From assembly GCA_963971285.1 (NCBI GenBank), contig OZ020251.1:3348001-3412000 (forward strand): 64,000 bases of DNA, read 5' to 3'. The first letter of the stretch is position 1, and each line of letters opens with the position of its first letter. Of the stretch, positions 61,301-64,000 are shown piece by piece. The stretch is from Astropecten irregularis. Its lineage: Eukaryota > Echinodermata > Asteroidea > Paxillosida > Astropectinidae. A model generated the notes under the pieces. It searched no databases and had not been told where the DNA came from. It worked only from the letters and a program-made list of their open reading frames with translations. Both the position numbers and the translations under genes were made by a program.

Positions 61301-63556
61301 CAGGAGTAAGGATAAACATAAATCCCTGTGGATTTACGTTTATCCAGGGGAAATCAAACATGTACACAAAATAATAAACCTGTAAAAATTTGAGCTCAAT
61401 CGGACATCTGAGTCACAAGAAAATAGCAAAAACTAACACTATTTTTCTCAGTTATAAAATGTTAAGAATGGTTTGGATCATTATACCCCGAGATCAAAAC
61501 TGTTTTACGGTCTTTGTTGTTCTGATTTCTGGATAAATACAGCATTTCAGATGGAAATATTTAACGGAACATGTATGTTACTAGCTACCAGCACCATCTT
61601 CATACCTTGAGTGAAAGGGGATAACTAAAACAACTCAAATCTTGATCTTGAAAACCCAGCATCTGATGAACCAATATTTCCCATGGTGACTGTTTGCACT
61701 GTTTACGAACTGTTGAGTCCATTTTCTGTCTCAAACTCAATACATTTTTTTGGAGGCCTTGCAAATCCTATATAATGGTAAGCATGAGCACCCTCTGGGT
61801 GGACATTTTGTGCATTATTAATGTCTTTATTATTATGAATATTAAATGATTCTATTATCTATTACCCAACCAAGAATCATTTAATATTCATGATTTACTG
61901 CGGTACCCGCCACGATATTGGATTCGATTCACCCTGCAGACCCCAGCTAGCTCGGTGGCCTAGCAGGTAAGGCATCTGCACTAGTAAGCAGGAGGTCGTG
62001 GGTTCGAATCCCACCTGAGCAAGCATGTGATTTTTTTCACGTGCTCTCACAAGCACTGAGTATACAGTGCTCATGCACGTCGGTGAAGGGCAAGCCTAAT
62101 TTGCATATTGTCTTTATTATTATTATTGATTAGTTTTCAGGTGTTTTGATCAGAATTTGCTGTTTTTTGTATCCTGCAGAGTGCAGTAGATTGATACTTG
62201 ATGAGTCTGGTCTGGTCAACTGGCCAAACGACTTTGCACTAAACTCCACTGATTGCGAGCTGACCATCCACACCCATCCACTAAAGCGTATTGTTGTCAC
62301 AATTGACAAGTTGGATTTACCAACCGATGGCTGTCAGGATTTCAGTCTCCAGGTTAGATAACACCTTCTTTTGGCCTTTTCACACGACGCTTAAAGAAAC
62401 TCTCAACCATTGAGACATTTTCTCATGGTTGCGAAATCTTACCGAACAGTTTACGCTGGCCGTTTTGGGGTCCTTTCACACGGCACAGTGTAACATTTTG
62501 CAAGCCTCCCTTGAGACAGAACGTGGGCAATGACACTAATCGATAAACTATTCATTTTATGAATGTAAAACGCTGCTAGTACCGTATTTCAGTCCCATAC
62601 GGTGCCCATTTTTTGAGAAAACAGTGAAAAACAGCCACAGTATTTCTTAAGTCTTTTCTCTTTTAATTTTGATCTTTTAAAAGATCAAAAAGATTTTCGG
62701 CCATTGTTTTACAAATTTCTGGATAAATACACCATTTCAGGCGGAAATATTTCAACGTTATGTTTCTACCACCACAATCTTCATACCCTGTAAGTTATAC
62801 ATAAATCTGTGAACATTTCTGTTTTGGTTTCTTACCAAAGTATGATACTATCTTTTAAATGTTTTTTTAAATGAAAATTTGACTGTTTCCATTCAGGGTA
62901 CATGTAGGTCCTTCAGCCTTCGCTCAGGTCTTTAGAATCCAGCTGTTGTTCAGAATGGGTTATTTGTGTTTTGTAGTTTTCAGGCCAATTATTTTTAAAA
63001 CTTAAATGTTATGCATTGAAAAGTGAATAAAGAACAAATGACTCCAGTCAATGTCAATTTTTCTTTGATCACTTTTCAATGACTTTAAATTCATCAAATA
63101 ACCACAAGGGAAACTGGCTGATTTAAAAGTCATTGAAAAGTGAACAAAGAAAAATTGACTGGAGTGGGATTCGGACCGGCCACCTCCTGAATACGGTTCG
63201 AATCCCGCTCCAGTCAATTTTTCTTCGTTCACTTTTCAATGACTTTAAATTCAGTCAGTTTCCCCTGTGGTTATTTGATAAGTAAATGTTATGTAGTATA
63301 CTGGGTTTTTTGGTTTGATTTTGATTGAAATTTTGATTTGAGATCTCGTTCTCCTTCCAGGTTTTTGACGTAGAACCTGGCAGAACTCTTACCTACTGCA
63401 AGACTCAGGAGCCATTTTCACTCATCTCAACGTCCAATGAGATGCGTTTGCGTTTCAAACGGACCAATGGCGGGCCAGCAACTGCATTCAAACGACAAGT
63501 TTCTCAGGAAGCAGTGGTTGTTAGGCACTTTGTGATGGAAAGGCCCCTCCAAGCAG
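28324..63556 (+). CDS. Secreted TSP1-multi-CUB protein, 3' partial
   Basis: Fifteen exons join in frame with GT/AG junctions: 28324-28407, 29218-29308, 31035-31175, 31811-32061, 33097-33265, 34269-34435, 35624-35801, 36223-36431, 37627-37795, 38328-38515, 39253-39433, 40070-40257, 40912-41089, 62180-62352 and 63361-63556. They give 854 aa, and the last exon ends in phase 1, so the gene continues. Residues 1-28 form a signal peptide with a hydrophobic core (IVIAGATTFILILNLASG). Exons 2-3 encode a thrombospondin type-1 repeat (VWDVQWGECSADCGTG, then ARAVC and RRSCVGDC). Then follow six CUB domains, each split over two exons. Five keep all four Cys; CUB5 lacks Cys3 and Cys4. A conserved F-[ST]-W-T-S...-N-E strand marks each second half. 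An in-frame ATG at 28234 would extend the N-terminus, but 28324 gives a clean signal peptide. Function unknown; TSP1 plus CUB occurs in extracellular and ADAMTS-like proteins. No protease domain is seen. Confidence 0.85.
28466..28978. repeat. Internally inverted repeat in intron 1 of the CUB gene
   Basis: The block 'accacttgtccacaattacc' near 28686 recurs as 'accacttgtctacgattacc' near 28951 and, inverted, around 28480-28530. This looks like a foldback element or a rearranged MITE. No protein is recognised. Confidence 0.35.
29310..31034 (+). other. Intron 2 of the CUB gene, including a possible alternative promoter and first exon
   Basis: Most of the intron is anonymous. At 30346-30420 a 'ggccaatcacaacg' CCAAT-like motif is followed by 'tatttaagg'. 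Downstream, an ATG at 30472 opens 40 codons ending in a hydrophobic segment, NISIIFLALDALAESK, before a GT donor at 30593. The frame (phase 1) would join exon 3 correctly. This alternative would skip the signal peptide exon and half of the TSP1 repeat. Bases 30318-30350 and 30732-30768 are inverted repeats (ccgatccagtaggccacgcc), so the region may instead be a mobile element. Confidence 0.25.
31350..31608. mobile_element. Partial family B MITE (intron 3 of the CUB gene)
   Basis: Starts inside the element ('cagtcccatacggtgcccac') and runs to 'caaagtatgatactag' near its right end. Confidence 0.65.
32098..32232. repeat. GC-rich foldback repeat (intron 4)
   Basis: Outer arms 'gagactttggagaaccggtc' and 'gaccgactctccaaagtctc' surround CA/GCGC-rich sequence. 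A second copy with better arms lies at 51433-51565. Confidence 0.6.
32290..32700. mobile_element. Cluster of Penelope-like 3' tails (intron 4)
   Basis: Three fragments with 'aggagggcctgacgtttcga' and the 'gatcctgctaggat' hairpin lie near 32290-32370, 32434-32520 and 32575-32620. The middle one is a palindrome of two tails head to head. Confidence 0.5.
32884..32929 (+). ncRNA. Hammerhead-ribozyme-like motif, probably Penelope-associated
   Basis: An exact CTGATGA box (32890-32896) is followed by a short hairpin (GACTAG, loop, CTTGTC; 32898-32915), then GAAA (32916-32919), C, GTT, and GAGACC. The six bases before the box (GGTATC) pair with GAGACC except for one A-G mismatch. This is the order stem I, CUGAUGA, stem II, GAAA, minimal stem III, cleavage site, stem I. 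Small hammerheads with almost no stem III are known from Penelope-like retroelements. One extra G before stem II, and the T-T mismatch inside it, suggest a degenerate copy. Not tested. Confidence 0.35.
33592..33745. repeat. Family H palindrome (intron 5)
   Basis: Ends 'ggagtcgatttcacgaag' and 'tttggtgaaatcgaac'. Interior blocks 'cgattgtaactcgag' and 'cctacgatgatag' relate it to 10432-10569. Confidence 0.55.
33970..34108. repeat. Near-perfect 139-bp hairpin (intron 5)
   Basis: Two arms of about 62 bases, starting 'gcagccgatttcacgaaact', are inverted complements with a loop of about 13 bases ('ttgcgcctttta' region) and at most one or two mismatches. The unit 'acgccatggcgta' is itself palindromic. 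A transcript would fold into a long hairpin. Confidence 0.85.
35160..35545. mobile_element. Repeat with GGCTCC-type microsatellite (intron 6)
   Basis: The GGCTCC/GGCTCT hexamer run at 35299-35348 and 'ggttcggaagtagattctctgg' are related to 10200-10430. The right part, 'cggagcctgagccagagct', is an inverted echo of the hexamer run. Minus-strand Ala-Gly-Arg frames are artefacts. Confidence 0.5.
35905..36015. mobile_element. Partial MITE related to 53430-53590 (intron 7)
   Basis: Shares 'gctttgcatggcggaagtca', 'aaggaaaggtttgc' and 'accatgtataatctct' with the palindromic copy at 53430-53590. Confidence 0.5.
36492..37430. repeat. Minisatellite, 16-bp basic unit (intron 8)
   Basis: Degenerate tandem copies of 'agtaggttccagggcc' occupy about 0.9 kb between exons 8 and 9, with higher-order units around 'agtctccaataccggattcc'. 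Frames across it, such as LALEPTGPGTYW-type repeats on the minus strand, are not proteins. Confidence 0.9.
37855..38290. repeat. Minisatellite, unit about 78 bp (intron 9)
   Basis: Five to six tandem copies of a unit starting 'cctcctagtggcagggcagt' and ending 'tccctgctgcataagtaa'. It ends 38 bp before exon 10. Confidence 0.9.
38681..38930. mobile_element. Partial MITE family F (intron 10)
   Basis: Left terminus 'gggcccaatttcatggaatc' present; right terminus missing. The remainder of the intron to 39252 shows nothing recognisable. Confidence 0.6.
39434..40069 (+). other. Intron 11 of the CUB gene
   Basis: Nothing recognised except a repeat-like segment with 'aggtgatcaatgtcac' near 39648 and its inverted echo 'gacattgatcacctttttt' near 39955, giving a possible foldback element of about 330 bp. 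Confidence 0.4.
40311..40605. mobile_element. MITE family F (intron 12)
   Basis: Starts 'agggcccgatttcatggaat' and ends near 'ggattccatgaaaggttgccct', degraded relative to 48510-48806. A SINE family I copy follows at 40625-40875. Confidence 0.6.
40625..40875 (+). mobile_element. SINE family I (intron 12)
   Basis: Upstream block 'gtggtttcatggcttctgac', degenerate tRNA-like head, then 'tggttcaaatcccactagct' and 'tttgttcatttttcaatgac'. It ends about 35 bp before exon 13. Confidence 0.6.
41107..41456. mobile_element. TTAA MITE, family E (intron 13)
   Basis: Shares 'gcattttggctgagtttgg' and 'atggtgactgtttgcactgt' with the complete copy at 60789-61172 and ends with TTAA at 41453. The left TTAA is lost. 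From here to about 41960 I see nothing else recognisable. Confidence 0.6.
41960..42257. repeat. Minisatellite, 34-bp unit, abutting the first MAPEG gene
   Basis: Eight to nine copies of a unit containing 'gcctggtttcgtaaaggccc'. The array ends two or three bases from the stop codon of the MAPEG gene at 42260, so it must lie in the 3' UTR of that gene. Confidence 0.9.
42260..43387 (-). CDS. MAPEG-family membrane protein, paralog 1 (TMEM79-like?)
   Basis: Two coding exons on the minus strand: 43181-43387 (69 codons, ATG at 43387) and 42260-42634 (124 codons plus TAG). They join in phase 0 at GTAAGT...CAG, giving 193 aa. Exon 1 has one membrane segment near residues 17-33 and a second near the exon end (FTLRWLALSIVPIVIGF). 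Exon 2 holds the signature R100...N104..E107......P114 within KQRAFQNNLEQTAMHVP and two more hydrophobic segments. This is the pattern of MAPEG proteins (microsomal glutathione transferase and eicosanoid enzyme relatives), and the overall form resembles TMEM79-type members. Substrate unknown. A CAG acceptor at 43434-43436, upstream of the ATG, suggests a 5' UTR intron, with a candidate donor near 45262. Nested antisense in intron 13 of the CUB gene. Confidence 0.85.
42635..43180 (-). other. Intron of MAPEG paralog 1
   Basis: Phase-0 intron of 546 bp. No transposon is recognised; 42955-43070 has 'aggcccaag' type motifs reminiscent of the 34-bp minisatellite. Confidence 0.5.
43616..43860. mobile_element. 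Palindromic MITE, family G
   Basis: Ends 'caatttcatagagctgctta' and 'taagcagctctatgaaattg'. Lies upstream of MAPEG paralog 1, within its proposed 5' UTR intron. Confidence 0.7.
43861..44705. other. Anonymous AT-rich intronic stretch
   Basis: No open frame of interest, no recognised repeat and no splice-framed exon were seen in this 845-bp stretch. Confidence 0.5.
44706..45068. mobile_element. TTAA MITE, family B
   Basis: TTAA at 44706 and 45065; complete copy. Confidence 0.75.
45396..45620. mobile_element. Element starting CAGGGTGTCCC
   Basis: Left terminus identical to family A, but the following sequence is unrelated to family A. The right terminus is not found. Part of the interior ('tgatccatacttcacgcatg') has no other copy here. 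Confidence 0.4.
45705..46078 (+). mobile_element. tRNA-derived SINE with conserved central region and (TAT)n tail
   Basis: Head 'gtggcctagcggtctggcgt' (A-box) and 'gtgggttcgaatccagccg' (B-box). The middle contains 'cttgggcaagacgctttgtc' and 'cacccaggtgtaaatgggta', a central block seen in widely distributed animal SINE superfamilies (MetaSINE-like, from memory). The 3' end is 'ttattattattatt'. Length about 370 bp. Confidence 0.7.
46472..46840. mobile_element. MITE with 'agggcttttcacactat' ends
   Basis: Ends 'agggcttttcacactatcc' and 'atagtgtgaaaaggcctta' are inverted. The interior has repeated 'aaccgg' and 'caacccgg' motifs. A second copy at 48296-48900 is split by a family F MITE. Confidence 0.6.
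46841..47439. other. AT-rich stretch between MAPEG paralogs 1 and 2
   Basis: Nothing recognised; several short open frames in AT-rich sequence without family signatures. Confidence 0.5.
47440..47690 (+). mobile_element. SINE family I, best-preserved tRNA-like head
   Basis: 'gctggatggctcagttggta' at 47541 and 'gccggttcgaatcccgctcc' at 47588 give good A- and B-boxes. The flanking 5' block is shared with 40625 and 4600. Confidence 0.7.
47806..49123 (-). CDS. MAPEG-family membrane protein, paralog 2
   Basis: Coding exons 48920-49123 (68 codons, ATG at 49123) and 47806-48171 (121 codons plus stop), minus strand, joined in phase 0, giving 189 aa. Signature R99...N103..E106......P113 in RQRALQNTLEQTALHVP. 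Four hydrophobic segments. The C-terminus ends MGGATYGLS. It is much closer to paralog 3 than to paralog 1: exon 2 is identical for a long stretch, through YAEDLVRLRQRALQNTLEQ and beyond. The 5' UTR begins at a CAG acceptor (exon starts 49154). A candidate upstream donor at 50173 would place a 21-bp minisatellite inside the 5' UTR intron. Nested in the CUB gene intron. Confidence 0.87.
48172..48919 (-). other. Intron of MAPEG paralog 2 with nested transposons
   Basis: Phase-0 intron of 748 bp. A MITE with 'aaggccttttcag' type ends (from 48296) is interrupted by a complete family F MITE at 48510-48806 (ends 'agggcccaatttcatggaat' and complement). Confidence 0.6.
49190..49735. repeat. Minisatellite, 21-bp unit, in the MAPEG paralog 2 upstream region
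   Basis: About 26 copies of 'cattgccttggtgcccctgg' plus one T, with G/C and A/T variants ('ttgctgcccctgg', 'ggtctttg'). Because 21 is divisible by three, several frames on both strands are open for around 200 codons. The regular 7-residue repeats (for example MTRGTKA) are artefacts of the array. Confidence 0.95.
50174..50220 (-). other. Candidate 5' UTR exon end of MAPEG paralog 2
   Basis: On the minus strand, 'ccttgatccag' is followed by the donor GTAAGA at 50173. It would splice to the CAG acceptor before the ATG exon at 49154. The 5' limit is unknown. Confidence 0.3.
50817..51003. mobile_element. Foldback MITE
   Basis: Arms 'actgcagtgtccctgtctgc' and 'ggggacactgcagt' at the ends, and 'gcagggtgtacgtcc' with 'ggacatacaccctgc' near the centre, form a 187-bp hairpin-like element. 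Confidence 0.65.
51433..51565. repeat. Hairpin with GC/CA-rich centre
   Basis: Arms of about 55 bp, starting 'gggacttttgagaatcggtc' and ending with its complement. Second copy of the foldback at 32098-32232. Confidence 0.75.
51837..52290. mobile_element. Family G MITE split by a family B MITE
   Basis: Family G sequence at 51837-51862 and 52251-52288 flanks a complete TTAA-bounded family B element at 51863-52250. Confidence 0.7.
52291..52795. other. Anonymous AT-rich intronic stretch
   Basis: No repeat or exon recognised. Confidence 0.5.
52796..53158. mobile_element. TTAA MITE, family B
   Basis: TTAA at 52796 and 53155; complete copy. Confidence 0.75.
53430..53590. repeat. Palindromic MITE with 'aaggaaaggtttgcg' arms
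   Basis: Arms containing 'ataatctctttatggatgtg' and its complement pair around a short centre ('ctgaaaaaggttcttttcag'). Confidence 0.7.
53591..54279. other. Anonymous intronic stretch
   Basis: AT-rich, with a short poly(C) tract near 53838. No exon or named repeat recognised. Confidence 0.5.
54280..54524. mobile_element. Degenerate MITE family F
   Basis: 'tttcatggaatccgtaattc' at the left and 'tttcatgaaactgggccc' at the right. Confidence 0.55.
54630..54993. mobile_element. TTAA MITE, family D, in the 3' UTR of MAPEG paralog 3
   Basis: TTAA at 54630 and 54990. Inverted ends 'aagggatggtacagaactgg' and 'aattctgtaccatcccttta'. It ends five bases from the stop codon of paralog 3, so the 3' UTR of that gene starts inside or at this element. 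Confidence 0.75.
54999..56626 (-). CDS. MAPEG-family membrane protein, paralog 3
   Basis: Coding exons 56423-56626 (68 codons, ATG at 56626) and 54999-55364 (121 codons plus TAG), minus strand, phase 0 junction, 189 aa. The start is the ATG giving MATDTKAELQ, aligned with MATKTKAELQ of paralog 2; an upstream in-frame ATG would add sequence without counterpart in the paralogs. Signature R99...N103..E106......P113 and four hydrophobic segments as in paralog 2. A CAG acceptor upstream (exon begins 56655) and a candidate distant donor at 60124 suggest a long 5' UTR intron holding a minisatellite and several MITEs. Confidence 0.87.
55365..56422 (-). other. Intron of MAPEG paralog 3
   Basis: Contains a Penelope-like tail fragment (about 55451-55515, 'cctgacatttcaactagcag'), part of a family E MITE ending at TTAA 55990-55993, and an inverted SINE dimer (56066-56353). 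Confidence 0.55.
56066..56353. mobile_element. Head-to-head dimer of a tRNA-derived SINE
   Basis: Two arms of about 125 bp, each with 'gtgggttcgaatcccacctg' (B-box) and 'gagcaagcatgtgatttttt', in opposite orientation. A single copy with a better A-box ('cggtggcctagcaggtaagg') lies at 61945-62105. Confidence 0.75.
56765..57445. repeat. Minisatellite, 46-bp unit, upstream of MAPEG paralog 3
   Basis: About 13 copies of a unit containing 'catggacttggtcattgtct' and 'caaggggtgccgcgggtc', with 45-bp variants. Its edges contain simpler 'ggtcattgtcttggtgcccc' units like those of the 21-bp array upstream of paralog 2. Long frames of about 230 codons across it are artefacts. Confidence 0.95.
57446..58001. 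other. Degenerate edge of the minisatellite, then anonymous sequence
   Basis: 'ggtcatacccctggtcctcc' units fade out by 57610. Beyond that, nothing is recognised up to the next MITE. Confidence 0.5.
58002..58385. mobile_element. TTAA MITE, family B
   Basis: TTAA at 58002 and 58382. Confidence 0.75.
58503..58744. mobile_element. MITE family G
   Basis: Ends 'ggggcaaatttcatggagct' and a degraded complement. Confidence 0.65.
58745..59259. other. Anonymous AT-rich intronic stretch
   Basis: No exon or repeat recognised. Confidence 0.5.
59260..59634. mobile_element. TTAA MITE, family B (right TTAA lost)
   Basis: TTAA at 59260; right end 'caaagtatgatattaccttt' then TCAC. Confidence 0.65.
59758..60052. 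mobile_element. MITE family F
   Basis: Ends 'gggcccaatttcatggaatc' and complement; complete. Confidence 0.75.
60053..60788. other. Intronic stretch, mostly unrecognised
   Basis: Contains two copies of 'gggttattccactaag' type sequence (near 60311 and 60465) about 155 bp apart, and the candidate 5' UTR donor of MAPEG paralog 3 at 60124. Confidence 0.4.
60789..61172. mobile_element. TTAA MITE, family E
   Basis: TTAA at 60789 and 61169. Ends 'aagggagcatgtaggattta' and 'aatgctgtacgctgccttta'. Partial relatives at 55825-55993 and 61640-61775. Confidence 0.7.
61370..61775. mobile_element. Fragments of MITE families C and E
   Basis: 61370-61612 carries the family C interior ('gagctcaatcggacatctga'). 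61640-61775 carries the family E interior ('tggtgactgtttgcactgtt'). Confidence 0.5.
61945..62105 (+). mobile_element. tRNA-derived SINE, single copy
   Basis: 'tagctcggtggcctagcagg' and 'cgtgggttcgaatcccacct' form A- and B-boxes, followed by the 'gagcaagcatgtgatttttt' body and a 'ttattattatt' tail. Confidence 0.7.
62588..62858. mobile_element. Partial family B MITE (intron 14 of the CUB gene)
   Basis: Starts inside the element at 'cagtcccatacggtgcccat' and ends at TTAA 62855-62858. Confidence 0.65.
63030..63285. mobile_element. Inverted pair of SINE family I copies
   Basis: 'tttgatcacttttcaatgac' and its complement 'gtcattgaaaagtgaacaaa' alternate, with 'ggttcgaatcccgctccagt' near 63195. Confidence 0.6.
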
Positions 63557-63589
63557 GTAAGATTTGAATACACCATTAATTGATACATG

Positions 63590-63950
63590 GAACAAGCAAC
63601 CATCAGTCTTCTTTTCCTCAGGGCACCAGGTTTTCCTTGATAATCTGTCAGATTTTCCTTAATTTGGTTTTCCTTTTAGTCTGTCAGGTTTTCCTTTATA
63701 ATCTGTCAGGTTTTCCTTTATAATGTGTCTGATTTTCCTTTGTAGGCTGTCAGGTTTTCCTTGATATTTTGTCAGGTTTTGCTTGATAATCTGTCAGGTT
63801 TTTTTTGATAATCTGTCGGATTTTCCTTGACTAGGTTTTTCTTTTAGTTTTTCAGATTTTATTTCCTTGATAATCTGTCAGATTTTTCTTCATAATCTGT
63901 CAGGTTTTCCTTGATAATCCACAATGTATCAAGATTTCCTTGAGCAAGTT
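63590..63950. repeat. Minisatellite, 22-bp unit, downstream of CUB exon 15
   Basis: About 14 degenerate copies of 'ttgataatctgtcaggtttt' plus two C, starting close to the donor of exon 15. Confidence 0.85.
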
Positions 63951-64000
63951 TTTCTCATGAATAATGCAGAATTTACTTCAATTGCCCATTGGTTTGTCCT

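Noticed and set aside
1..64000. CRISPR array or bacterial operon
   Set aside because: The tandem repeats lack regular unique spacers, and the genes are spliced eukaryotic genes.

Overview
The window is eukaryotic genomic DNA: intron-rich genes with GT/AG splice sites, dense short DNA transposons, tRNA-derived SINEs and many minisatellites. The gene content (an AMT-type ammonium transporter, a secreted TSP1-CUB protein, and MAPEG membrane proteins) together with the repeat style suggests a marine invertebrate deuterostome, most likely an echinoderm. The taxon is an inference and was not checked against any database.

Layout. (1) 1-3968: repeats upstream of the first gene. (2) 3969-14202, plus strand: a complete 11-exon ammonium transporter gene (525 aa), with 3' flank to about 15.6 kb. 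(3) 16169-16368: a run of exactly 200 N. (4) 16506-25415, plus strand: a second copy of the same gene, exons 3-11 only, with the same introns and 3' flank to about 27.05 kb. Coding exons are nearly identical; the introns differ by indels and by transposon insertions present in one copy only. This is either a young tandem duplication whose first two exons fall in the gap, or two haplotypes of one locus placed end to end. (5) 28324-63556, plus strand: at least 15 exons of a secreted protein with a signal peptide, one thrombospondin type-1 repeat and at least six CUB domains; the gene runs off the right edge. (6) Inside one 21-kb intron of that gene (41090-62179), on the opposite strand, lie three tandem two-coding-exon MAPEG-family genes (193, 189 and 189 aa).

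Most of the remaining sequence is repeat. There are several families of roughly 250-460 bp palindromic MITEs, many ending in TTAA, hAT-like elements with 8-bp target duplications, a Penelope-like fragment that still encodes a GIY-YIG endonuclease region, a hammerhead-like motif, SINEs, and at least eight minisatellites or T-rich repeats. Many long ORFs here are translations of tandem repeats and are not genes.

The transporter is predicted to move ammonium or ammonia across a membrane. The TSP1-CUB protein is predicted to be extracellular, and the MAPEG proteins to be small multi-pass membrane proteins. Nothing in the sequence ties the three into one pathway. Their link is positional: the MAPEG cluster is nested within the CUB gene.
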